Shown one piece after another: positions 37,606 to 45,674 of a stretch of DNA of 64,000 nucleotides (position 1 is the first letter of the stretch; each line of letters begins with the position of its first letter). The position numbers and the translations under genes are program-made. The notes under the pieces were generated by a model that saw nothing but the letters and a program-made list of their open reading frames with translations, did no database searches and had not been told where the DNA came from. This DNA is from Pseudomonadota bacterium (lineage in GTDB: Bacteria; Pseudomonadota; Alphaproteobacteria; Sphingomonadales; Sphingomonadaceae), in NCBI GenBank assembly GCA_029779535.1, contig JAKPAG010000098.1, forward strand, positions 62,001-126,000, written 5' to 3'.

Positions 37606-38777
37606 TGCAGCCAGCCGCGACAAGGCTGCTGTTGATCGGCGCGGCCTTGCTGTATGGCGTCGCGGCGCTGGGTAACGGACTTGATCGCTGGGCGACGACC
37701 CATGCCCAAACCCGGGTAATCCCGCGTCAGTTTGCTGCACTGTCCTTGCCGCGCGATGCCTCCGCCGAGCTCACTGCGGGCCGCCATGAACAGGCGGTTC
37801 TGCTGGCTTCACGAGCGGTGCTGGCCGCGCCATCCGAGGCAGGTGCGGTTTCGATGCTCGGGGCGGCACTGCTGCGCAGTGATCAATCGGCCAAGGCCTA
37901 CAGCGCTTTCCAGGTGTCGAGGCAACTTGGCTGGCGGGACCTGTCTACCCAGGCCTATTGGGTGACAGCGGGTGTGTCCCTGTCTGACCAGGAAATGACT
38001 GCCCGGCATCTCAATGCCCTGATGCGCTTTGCCCCCGGATTGCCGCAAAGCGAGGAAGTCCTCCAACTCCTCGAGTCCTCGCCTGCTGGCCGGGCGCAAT
38101 TGGCAAGGTATCTTGCGCAGGGGCCTAATTGGCTGGCGCTTTACGCCAAGGGAGCCTCCAGGCTTTCACCAGACCTGTTCGCGGTGCGGCTCAATCTGCT
38201 GCAAGGCGCGAAGGCCGGAGGCAAGCAGACCGACTGCGGGACGGTCGCCGATGCGATCACGGATCTGGCCTATAGCCAGTCGCGCTACGTTGAGGCAGCG
38301 CAGTTGTGGCAACTGGTCTGCCGCGGCGCAGCGCAGGGCCTGGTGCATAATCCCGATTTCAGCCAGCCCCAGCGCAACCGCGATCTGCCGTTCGAATGGA
38401 ACCTGCCAGGCACAGGCGGTGTCAGCGCCAACCTGGGCGGGGGCCAGCTGATCGTTCGCAACGAAAATCCTGGGGACGCGATCGTTGCGCAGCAGCGCGT
38501 TTTCGCTCCGGTTGGCGCGGTGCGCCTCGCCTGGTCGGCCGAGGCCGAACAGGACGCTGCGCAATTACGGCGAGCTGCCTCGCTGCTGTGCCTCAACGGC
38601 ACCGACCTTGCCGTTGGTGCCAGGGCCACCAGTGATGGGGCGGGCGGATACGCGCTTGATATCCAGGTTCCGGATGGCTGCAGCCCGCAGCTGCTGGTGC
38701 TGCGAGCCCCGCGCGAAGCCGGTGAAATCCGCTTCAGCAGGGTTACACTGAATCCCCTGACCGGGGCAGGGCGATAA
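37605..38777 (+). CDS. EPS-locus protein with TPR-like region, unknown function
   Basis: The 390-aa protein has an N-terminal hydrophobic segment (LLLIGAALLYGVAALGNGL) and an alpha-helical region of tetratricopeptide-like helix pairs (about 45-240: ASAELTAGRHEQAVLLASRAVL and similar). A C-terminal beta-rich part (about 250-390) contains two cysteines. Its ATG overlaps the kinase stop codon by one base, so it belongs to the export operon. It may be a periplasmic scaffold for the export complex, comparable to BcsC/AlgK-type TPR proteins; this is inference. Confidence 0.65.
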   Translation: MQPAATRLLLIGAALLYGVAALGNGLDRWATTHAQTRVIPRQFAALSLPRDASAELTAGRHEQAVLLASRAVLAAPSEAGAVSMLGAALLRSDQSAKAYSAFQVSRQLGWRDLSTQAYWVTAGVSLSDQEMTARHLNALMRFAPGLPQSEEVLQLLESSPAGRAQLARYLAQGPNWLALYAKGASRLSPDLFAVRLNLLQGAKAGGKQTDCGTVADAITDLAYSQSRYVEAAQLWQLVCRGAAQGLVHNPDFSQPQRNRDLPFEWNLPGTGGVSANLGGGQLIVRNENPGDAIVAQQRVFAPVGAVRLAWSAEAEQDAAQLRRAASLLCLNGTDLAVGARATSDGAGGYALDIQVPDGCSPQLLVLRAPREAGEIRFSRVTLNPLTGAGR

Positions 38778-38781
38778 TGGC

Positions 38782-39372
38782 ATGACCGTCCTTGATGCCA
38801 AGGAAGCGGGTACGCTCGAGGGCGGGCCGACGTTTTCGCTCCGCAACCGGCTGACCCGGCTGGCGTTCATGATTGCCTGGCTGCTGTTTGCGCGCTGGAC
38901 TCCCCGGCAATTCAATCCCCTGCGGCTCGTGCTGCTCAGGCTGTTCGGTGCCCGGATTGGACGCGGCGCGACGGTTTATGGCTCGGCGCGGATCTGGTTG
39001 CCCTCCAACCTGGAAATAGGCGAGGGCGCTACGCTGGGCCCCGGGGTGGAGTGTTATGCGATGGCGCCGATCCGGATTGGGGCGCGGACGATCATTTCGC
39101 AGCGCGCCCATCTGTGCGCCGGAACGCATGACCACCGCGATCCGCAGTTCCAGCTTTACGCCCGGCCCATCACGATTGGCCCGCAAGCCTGGATCGCGGC
39201 CGAGGCTTTTGTCGGTCCCGGAGTGGAAATCGGCGAAGGTGCGGTGCTGGGCGCGCGGGGCTGTGCGTTCCAGTCACTTGCGGCCTGGACAATCTATTCC
39301 GGCAATCCCTGCAAGGCGATCGGTCCGCGCGAACTGCGCACCGCCGAACCTGACAGGATCTCGATCGAATAG
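38782..39372 (+). CDS. Left-handed beta-helix acetyltransferase (WcaF-like)
   Basis: The 196-aa protein contains hexapeptide repeats (IGRGATVYGSARIWLPSNLEIGEGATLG, then IGPQAWIAAEAFVGPGVEIGEGAVLGAR) and the catalytic-site histidine region HLCAGTHDH. The end is similar to colanic acid acetyltransferase WcaF. It would O-acetylate the exopolysaccharide or its sugar precursors. It is 4 bp after the TPR gene and its 3' end overlaps the convergent glycosyltransferase gene by 79 bp. Confidence 0.85.
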   Translation: MTVLDAKEAGTLEGGPTFSLRNRLTRLAFMIAWLLFARWTPRQFNPLRLVLLRLFGARIGRGATVYGSARIWLPSNLEIGEGATLGPGVECYAMAPIRIGARTIISQRAHLCAGTHDHRDPQFQLYARPITIGPQAWIAAEAFVGPGVEIGEGAVLGARGCAFQSLAAWTIYSGNPCKAIGPRELRTAEPDRISIE

Positions 39373-40307
39373 CCGCTCGCTGCACTGAGCCGCGCCAGCC
39401 GGTCATCGGTCGAGACTGCCCCCTGCATTGCCCGCTCGAACTCCAGCTTGCGGACATCGACCAGGAACCGATACCAGAAGCCTTGCAGCACGTGATAGAT
39501 GCGCCCCTCGCGCCCATCAAGAAAACCAAGTTGAAAGATGAAGCGCCAAAGAAAGTAAAGTAGCGGACCCAATCCAAACGGCAGTCGATTGTAGATCCGT
39601 TCCTTGATCCGCCGCTTGGTGCTTGCATCGTGGGCTGCCTGACCCTGCTTCATCGCTTCGTCGACTTCGGCCAGGCCATACTTGGCAAGCAGGACATCCA
39701 GCGCTTCCCGAGTTGCATAGCGATTGTGCTTGTCGGTAAAGAACAGGCTGTCGTTCAGGTTCACATCGGCGAAGCCACCGTCGATGGTAATTGTCTCGCC
39801 GGATTCGACCAGCATGTGTTCATCCATCCAGCGCGCTTCGATCCGGCCTTGGCCAGTCCGCCACAACCTGAGCAGAACCAGCGGAAAGCGGCCGCCATGC
39901 CGTACCCAGCGGCCCATGAAAACGTGCTTGCGCTTGAAGTTGATCCCGCTGATGTGCTTGGGAAGTTGCGGCAATTCCGCGCGGAGGCGGGCGGCGAGAT
40001 CTGCTTCGATGATCTCGTCGGCATCGAGCCTGAGCGTCCATTCCGAGACGATGCCAGTATTTTCCAGCGCCCATTGGAACTGATCGGCATGGTTAATGAA
40101 TGGATGATGGTAGATGTCCGCCCCGGCCGCTCGCGCCAGATCGATGGTGTTATCGCTAGAGCCGGAGTCAACCACGACCACGCGTTCGACAAAATCCAGC
40201 GAGGCAATGGCGCGCGCAATGTGCATACCCTCGTTGTGGGTGAGGATGACAGCAGTAATGGGCAGAATGGACAGAGGGGATGCGGCAGCCATGCGCGCTT
40301 CGTGCAT
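39294..40307 (-). CDS. Glycosyltransferase family 2
   Basis: The protein (337 aa from the ATG at 40307) has the GT2 fold start ITAVILTHNEGMHIARAI, VVVDSGSSDNT and the DxD-like LRLDADEII. The C-terminal region FLWRFIFQLGFLDGREGRIYHVLQGFWYRF resembles the KdtX/WaaE group. It adds a sugar to the growing lipid-linked unit. A TTG at 40352 overlapping the tailspike stop by 4 bp is an alternative start and would mean translational coupling. The final 26 codons lie opposite the acetyltransferase gene. Confidence 0.85.
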   Translation of the reverse strand: MHEARMAAASPLSILPITAVILTHNEGMHIARAIASLDFVERVVVVDSGSSDNTIDLARAAGADIYHHPFINHADQFQWALENTGIVSEWTLRLDADEIIEADLAARLRAELPQLPKHISGINFKRKHVFMGRWVRHGGRFPLVLLRLWRTGQGRIEARWMDEHMLVESGETITIDGGFADVNLNDSLFFTDKHNRYATREALDVLLAKYGLAEVDEAMKQGQAAHDASTKRRIKERIYNRLPFGLGPLLYFLWRFIFQLGFLDGREGRIYHVLQGFWYRFLVDVRKLEFERAMQGAVSTDDRLARLSAASGYSIEILSGSAVRSSRGPIALQGLPE

Positions 40308-40348
40308 GGCTGCCGCGAACTTGTCACGCCAGAAATGTCTCTCCGCGA

Positions 40349-42934
40349 TCAACCAGCCTTGATGAACAGGGGCGTGGGATAGAGCCCGTTGCGCCGCGCC
40401 GTACTGTCGAAGGTGACCGAGCCGGTCGGCACCCCGCCGCTGGTCGGCAGCGCGGTAATCCTGCCTTTCGCAAAGACCGAGTTGTCCAGGCTGGCAGCCC
40501 CGCGATCGGATGGCACCAGATAGTCACCGACGGCCAGCGTCCGCACTCCGCTGCCCAGATCATCCCCGGCGAAGGTTTCCGGTCCGATCGCGACCAGTGA
40601 AACGGTGGACGAACCAGCAACAGTATTCATTGCCAGCCGCCGCTTGGCCCCGGCAACCACGCGCCGGGCACAGCGGAAGCGCATGGCCCCCTGGTTGGCG
40701 GACAGGATTGCGTTCGATTGCCAGGTGATACCGTCGCTGCTGCGGATTGCCGTCAATTGCCGAAGGGTCAGTGTGATGCTGAGGGTCTGACCGGATCCTG
40801 CGAAGCTTGCCGTCTTGACATAGAACAGGGTCCCAGCGCCTTCGTCCCGGACGATATCGCCCGCACCGATGCAGCAGGCCGGATTGGCCGGGTCGGACAG
40901 GAAAGCACCGCTGACGCTGAAGGTCCATTCGACCCCGGCCTGGGTAACGCTGGTCAGGGGATAGGTCGCGCGATCCAGCACTTCTTCCGGTGCCGCGGCG
41001 ATGGGCTCTTGGAAGTTGCCATAGCCAATCGAGCGGACGAACAACGGAATATAGGCCCCGCTGGCTGTCCCGCCAACGGTAAGGTCGAAGCCATGCGAGC
41101 GGCAACGCGCGGTGAAGTTGGCGGAGTTGTCCAGGCCGAAGGTGACAAACGGGTTGACCGAGGCGCTGCGGATCTGCGGCGCATCGATCCCGCACAGCAC
41201 GCTGGCTGCGCGGCGCCCGCCAAGGGTCGTCTGGTCGACGGCCTGATAGGACAGTGCCGGGAACGAACCGGAAAACTCCTCAACGTCACAGTTGATACGC
41301 ATGATGCCGAACGTACCATGGAACGACACGTCTTCGAACCGCGCTATGACTTCGGCGCGGCCGTCGAGATAGTCGTTGGGGACGAATTCGCCACTGCGCA
41401 GCCCGAAGCCGAGTTCGCCCCCGATAAACCGGATCGCGCCGGGACGGCCGGTAGCGGTGCTGGTGCGAACCGTACCCAGCGAGTAGATTCCTTCAGCGTA
41501 GACGTTCGTGAACACCATGGCCGGGGCAAAAGGCTGCACCGAAATGCCCAGATCGACGTTCAGAATGCGGTAGACCCGATCGAAGCTGCAGTTGGCGAAA
41601 CTGGCGGCCAAGTTGCCGGTGCCACTGCCATAGGTCACGCTGTCAAATGCCGTGCGGCAGCCATGCAGCTTGGCGCGATCGAAGCAGACCACCCGCGCAT
41701 CAGAATGCGAAATCGAGGCGCCGACGAGATTCAGACCCAGGTTGCATGAGGTAAAATGCATGAAGTCGCCGTTCGAAGCCGTCGGCATCAGGTTGGGCTG
41801 CACGGCAATCCCGACTTCGAACCCTTCGCCGGTCACGTCCCGGAATTCGATGTTGGACGACGCTCCCTTGTCATACTGGCCGACGATTTGGGTCCAGGCC
41901 GGATAGTCGACATTGGGATAGCTGGAATTGGCATGGCGCGTTCCAGAATAGCCGTCCACGGCGATCGCGCAGTAGGGTGCGTAACGGGTGTCAACCGTTG
42001 CCGCCTGCATCTGCGGTCCGCGCCAGTTTGCCAAAGGTGCGCGATCGGCCATGGTCTGCTCGTTGGCGACCAGCCACGCATGGTTCACACCATAGATCGC
42101 GATACCCGAGAGGCGGGCCATCCGGGCGGCCTGGATGTTGATCGCCGGACGATCGTTGAAGTCGGCCAGGATCCCGCTGGAATAGCCGCTGTTGTAGTTG
42201 AAACCATACATGGAGTCGCCGTCGATCTGCCATTCCATGTACTTGTCGCCATAGCCCAGATGCAGGGTGTTGGTGATCCGGCGCAGGCCTGCCGGCATAC
42301 GTAGGCGACGCCCCGACCCTTGCGCAAAATAGGTCAGATAATGGAACGCGGCCTGCAAAGCGATGGTGTCGTCCGGACCAGTAATGGTCAGCAGGCCGTT
42401 GGCGCTGCTGGCGCTGGCGCTTGCCGTCACGCCAAACATCAGGTCGGTCGGTTCATCCTCGGCAAGACGCCACCAGACAGTATTGGCGTTCGATCGGAAC
42501 AGCCAGCGGTTCAGCCCGGCCTGCTGCTCGCCGGTCGACGGCGCGGCTGCCATTCTGACATAATTCGCCCCGCCTTTGCCATGCGTGGCGAAGCCGCCGG
42601 TCCTGACGATCTGGACCTGATCGTCGAAGGTCATGCCGTACAATTCGGTGGCCAGTGGCAGGTAGCCATCATTCAGGCTGGTGGTGCCATCGAAGATGAC
42701 CGTGCCGTTGGCTGCCTTGACCTGCTGGCGATAGGAGCCTGTCCCAAAGATGGGGGCGCGGCCATTGCTGTCCAGGACGACCGGATTGGCGTTGGTCACG
42801 GTCAACCCCGGATCGCGCCAGGTCTGCTTTGGCGTGGTCGTGCCGGGGACGTAATAGTTGACGGTGCCGTTGGAAAGCGGGTTGCCGCGGTTGTCGATGA
42901 ATTGGACGTAGGCGTTGGGAATGGGACTGGCCAT
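40349..42934 (-). CDS. Phage tailspike-like beta-helix protein, candidate polysaccharide-degrading enzyme
   Basis: The 861-aa protein has no signal peptide. Residues 1-95 match the N-terminal adaptor domain of podophage tailspikes and tail fibres (YVQFIDNRGNPLSNGTV, TPKQTWRDPGLT, NPVVLDSNGRAPIFG). Residues about 186-600 start with DDTIALQAAF, typical of the pectate-lyase-type parallel beta-helix, and continue as Gly/Asn/Ser-rich coils. The last about 200 residues form a separate domain. Such proteins trimerise and cleave or bind capsular polysaccharide. Catalytic residues cannot be placed by eye. It sits between glycosyltransferase and esterase genes, with no structural phage genes around. 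Confidence 0.75.
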   Translation of the reverse strand: MASPIPNAYVQFIDNRGNPLSNGTVNYYVPGTTTPKQTWRDPGLTVTNANPVVLDSNGRAPIFGTGSYRQQVKAANGTVIFDGTTSLNDGYLPLATELYGMTFDDQVQIVRTGGFATHGKGGANYVRMAAAPSTGEQQAGLNRWLFRSNANTVWWRLAEDEPTDLMFGVTASASASSANGLLTITGPDDTIALQAAFHYLTYFAQGSGRRLRMPAGLRRITNTLHLGYGDKYMEWQIDGDSMYGFNYNSGYSSGILADFNDRPAINIQAARMARLSGIAIYGVNHAWLVANEQTMADRAPLANWRGPQMQAATVDTRYAPYCAIAVDGYSGTRHANSSYPNVDYPAWTQIVGQYDKGASSNIEFRDVTGEGFEVGIAVQPNLMPTASNGDFMHFTSCNLGLNLVGASISHSDARVVCFDRAKLHGCRTAFDSVTYGSGTGNLAASFANCSFDRVYRILNVDLGISVQPFAPAMVFTNVYAEGIYSLGTVRTSTATGRPGAIRFIGGELGFGLRSGEFVPNDYLDGRAEVIARFEDVSFHGTFGIMRINCDVEEFSGSFPALSYQAVDQTTLGGRRAASVLCGIDAPQIRSASVNPFVTFGLDNSANFTARCRSHGFDLTVGGTASGAYIPLFVRSIGYGNFQEPIAAAPEEVLDRATYPLTSVTQAGVEWTFSVSGAFLSDPANPACCIGAGDIVRDEGAGTLFYVKTASFAGSGQTLSITLTLRQLTAIRSSDGITWQSNAILSANQGAMRFRCARRVVAGAKRRLAMNTVAGSSTVSLVAIGPETFAGDDLGSGVRTLAVGDYLVPSDRGAASLDNSVFAKGRITALPTSGGVPTGSVTFDSTARRNGLYPTPLFIKAG

Positions 42935-42970
42935 TTATCTACCTCGTTATTGCAGGAACGGTTCTGGGCC

Positions 42971-42993
42971 GTCCCGCCAGTCTATGGCGGGAC
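42971..42993. terminator. Hairpin between esterase and tailspike-like genes
   Basis: Perfect 9-bp arms GTCCCGCCA (42971-42979) and TGGCGGGAC (42985-42993) flank a 5-nt loop, in the 116-bp gap downstream of the esterase gene. There is no T-tract on either side, so it may be an attenuator, an mRNA processing or stability element, or a weak stop. Confidence 0.4.
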
Positions 42994-43050
42994 GGTGGTG
43001 GTCGGAGTAGCGGGGATGGCTACCGGCCGGGCGGAGCCGAAGCCGGAGGA

Positions 43051-44421
43051 TCAGAGATGCAGGGGTAGCGTGGCAGCGACCGCATCGTGCAGATGGGGCA
43101 GGATCTGGCGGGCAGACAGCACCTGCCCGCGGGCGTTGGGGTGCAGAATGTCGGTCATCAGCCCCGAGCCCGCTACCGTTTGGACCAAGCGGCCAAAGAC
43201 ATCCTGCTTCTGGACAACTCGGAAGACCCGCGGATCGCCAGCGAAAGCATCGTAGGCTGCATAGAGATCATCGGTGATCGTCTGTGCGGCCTGGGGCAGG
43301 GTCATTGCCGCAAATCGGCCAGTCAGAGTAACGAAGTTCGAACCGTTGCCGTCGCTGGTCAGGCTGTTCGGCCCCCACAGGATGATCTTGCAATCGGGGT
43401 TGGCGGGGATGGTGGTCGGCCAGGTAAACGCTGTTCCGGCCCCCATTGGCGAAGTGTAGGTTGCGCCAGCGGTGGTCCCATTCAATGTGGCAAAGATGGC
43501 GGCGTCGATCATCGCGATCAGTTCGGCGCGGCTGGTCGCGCCTTGGCGCATGTCATTGATGCCATAGCAAAACACCAGCACCCCCGGCATACCGTTCAGG
43601 CGGCTGAGAATTCCGTTGGGGCCAACCAAAGGAAAGATGATGCCATTGAGGTTGAGCAGGGCATCGATCAACCGCGCGCCGTTGGAACCGGAATTGGCGA
43701 TATTCGCGCCAGCCGTTACAATGCCCGAGGTGCCGAACTGGTCCCACAGCGTGAGCGCATTCGACGTGGTGCTATCGCCAGTAAACTGGACCGGAGGGAG
43801 CGCGTCTTCGGTCCACTCGACAAACATGTCGAGCTGCGTGCCGGTGGGAATGGCCTGGCCGTTGAGGTTGATCACCAGCCATTCGCTCAGATCACGCAGG
43901 GTTGGTCGCTTGGCACCTTCGAAACGGAACGTCAGCGGCTGGCTCGGGACGCTGGGGGTTCCCAGGTAAAGCTTGGCCGAAGCGAGCACCGGACGCGTCG
44001 CATCGATGCCGTTGCCGCCCGACGTGCGGTTGGCGGAGAATGTGTAGAAGCTGAGCGTAGAAGAGCGATCACGCTGATCAAGCCTGGCAGTGGGCTGGAT
44101 CGCGCTGGTCCCGCCGCCGCCGTTCGGCGATCGCTGGATCAGCACGTCGAGCACTGCCGGGGAAGTGGCGGTGCCGCTGATCGTGATCTGTTCGATAAGG
44201 CCGACGCGGCCATAGAAGGTGGGCATCACGCAGGCAATGTCGGTGGCATTGGCGACCGGCACAAAGCCGATCACGCCGCTCCGGAAGGTCGGGCGGGGCT
44301 TGCCGATGGTCCTTACCGGCAGCGGGCTGGCCTGGTCGACGGGCTGTGCGGCCTGTCCTTCGCGTCCGAAGGCCAAACTCTTGATGCCGGCATAGCTGCC
44401 GGGGAATCGGGTATCGGTCAT
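43051..44421 (-). CDS. SGNH/GDSL-type esterase with phage-like N-terminal region
   Basis: The 456-aa protein has a C-terminal SGNH hydrolase domain (about 210-456): block I FTGDSTTS with Ser217, block III YGIND (286-290) and block V DILHPN with Asp424 and His427. The first 205 residues are beta-rich, without a signal peptide, and begin like virion-associated esterases. Family members deacetylate polysaccharides or cleave esters. GGAG lies 7 nt before the ATG. It is 116 bp upstream of the tailspike-like gene on the same strand, so the two probably act on the same glycan. Confidence 0.78.
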   Translation of the reverse strand: MTDTRFPGSYAGIKSLAFGREGQAAQPVDQASPLPVRTIGKPRPTFRSGVIGFVPVANATDIACVMPTFYGRVGLIEQITISGTATSPAVLDVLIQRSPNGGGGTSAIQPTARLDQRDRSSTLSFYTFSANRTSGGNGIDATRPVLASAKLYLGTPSVPSQPLTFRFEGAKRPTLRDLSEWLVINLNGQAIPTGTQLDMFVEWTEDALPPVQFTGDSTTSNALTLWDQFGTSGIVTAGANIANSGSNGARLIDALLNLNGIIFPLVGPNGILSRLNGMPGVLVFCYGINDMRQGATSRAELIAMIDAAIFATLNGTTAGATYTSPMGAGTAFTWPTTIPANPDCKIILWGPNSLTSDGNGSNFVTLTGRFAAMTLPQAAQTITDDLYAAYDAFAGDPRVFRVVQKQDVFGRLVQTVAGSGLMTDILHPNARGQVLSARQILPHLHDAVAATLPLHL

Positions 44422-44449
44422 GAATCGTCTCCACTTGGGGGAGCGATCG

Positions 44450-44468
44450 GATAACCAAAATGGTTATC
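44450..44468. promoter_or_regulatory. Inverted repeat GATAACC-N5-GGTTATC upstream of the esterase gene
   Basis: Perfect 7-bp arms (44450-44456 and 44462-44468) lie 29 bp before the esterase ATG, in the 62-bp gap after the glycosyltransferase stop. It could be an operator for the esterase/tailspike unit or a hairpin ending the upstream message. Confidence 0.4.
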
Positions 44469-44483
44469 TGTAGGAAAGTTGAA

Positions 44484-45674
44484 TTATTTTTTGGTTATTT
44501 CGTGGAGGACGTCACAAAGATCGCGGGCTGCTGCCTCAACGGTGAAACGATCATGATAAAGTGCCTCAGCCCGGCGGCCCATCTCAGCTCGCTCTGCAGT
44601 GTCGGTCTTCAGCCAGCGTCGCAGCAGGTTTATTGTGCCTTCGACCGAGTCAGTCTCGGTAAAGCCAGCCCGGGCTTCGGCGATTTCTCGAAAGATGTTG
44701 ACCTGGTCGCTGATCAGGACAGGCTTGGCGCAGGCCAGCGCCTCGGCCACCGCAATGCCGAAATTTTCCTGATGTGAAGGCAGGACAAATGCCTCTGCCC
44801 CGCGCAGTGCGCCATATTTCGCTGCGCCAGTGATCATCCCTGGCCAGTGAATGCGGTGGGCGACACCGCCTTGTCGGGCCAGTCCCTCCAGCAGGGGACG
44901 CAGGCCGGTCCTGTCCGGTCCGGCAATCACCAAGTCGAGTTCGGGAGCCTCGTCAGCAATGGCTGCAAACGCCTTGACCAGCAGGTCGCAGCCCTTCTTT
45001 TCGTGAATACGGCTCAGGAAAAGGAGGTAATTCCTGTTGCCGAGAGCAGGTAGCAGGGCACGGAATTCCGCTTCCTGGCTTGGGTCGAACGGCAGCGGCC
45101 CGCTCGCCCCAAAGGCCACGACCTGTTCATTGGCCTGATAGGGCCAGAAGGTCTGCCGGGCGAGCATGCGTTCCTGTTCGCAGGTGAACAGCATTCGGTT
45201 CGCGCGGCGCAGCAGCGGGCCCTCGTTGAAGAACCACAGGATCTGCTTGGCCAGGTGCTTCAGCGGGTATTGGCGGCGGAACCAGGGATCGAGCATGCCG
45301 TGCGAGTAGACGACATAGGGCGTATTGCCCCGGCCGAGCGCCAACGCGGCGACGCGGGTGGAATAGTTCCACAATCCATGTACCACTGCGGCGTCATAGT
45401 CCGCGATGTGCGACCTCGCCCAGTCGACGGCTTCCGGAGATTGGCGGGCCCACCTGCGCAGCCGGGCGAACAGACCTGTCCCGGCCGGGGCGAGGCGGCC
45501 TTTGGCGTGCACGATCCCCACGTAGTCCTTCACACAGTCCGCCTCGGCATGATCAAGCGTCAGCAGCTCGGTATCGATCCCGTTGAGGTGCAAGATTTCG
45601 TCGAGTTTCTTGATTCCCTCGATTGGCCCGCCGTCTTCGGGGTCAACTGAAGCGATGATATGCAGAACTCTCAT
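44484..45674 (-). CDS. Glycosyltransferase family 4
   Basis: The 396-aa protein has the GT-B fold: N-terminal MRVLHIIASVDPEDGGPIEGI, the YSHGMLDPWFRRQYPLK region common in WcaI/WbuB-like and colanic acid glycosyltransferases, LLFLSRIHEKKGCDLLVKA (about 235) and the donor-binding HQENFGIAVAEALACAKPV (about 305-325). Start 45674 is set by the ATGA overlap with the flippase stop. It transfers a sugar in the cytoplasm. Confidence 0.9.
   Translation of the reverse strand: MRVLHIIASVDPEDGGPIEGIKKLDEILHLNGIDTELLTLDHAEADCVKDYVGIVHAKGRLAPAGTGLFARLRRWARQSPEAVDWARSHIADYDAAVVHGLWNYSTRVAALALGRGNTPYVVYSHGMLDPWFRRQYPLKHLAKQILWFFNEGPLLRRANRMLFTCEQERMLARQTFWPYQANEQVVAFGASGPLPFDPSQEAEFRALLPALGNRNYLLFLSRIHEKKGCDLLVKAFAAIADEAPELDLVIAGPDRTGLRPLLEGLARQGGVAHRIHWPGMITGAAKYGALRGAEAFVLPSHQENFGIAVAEALACAKPVLISDQVNIFREIAEARAGFTETDSVEGTINLLRRWLKTDTAERAEMGRRAEALYHDRFTVEAAARDLCDVLHEITKK

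Noticed and set aside
40349..44421. Prophage interpretation
   Set aside because: Apart from the tailspike-like and esterase genes, I see no phage structural, lysis, replication or integrase genes; neighbours are polysaccharide genes.
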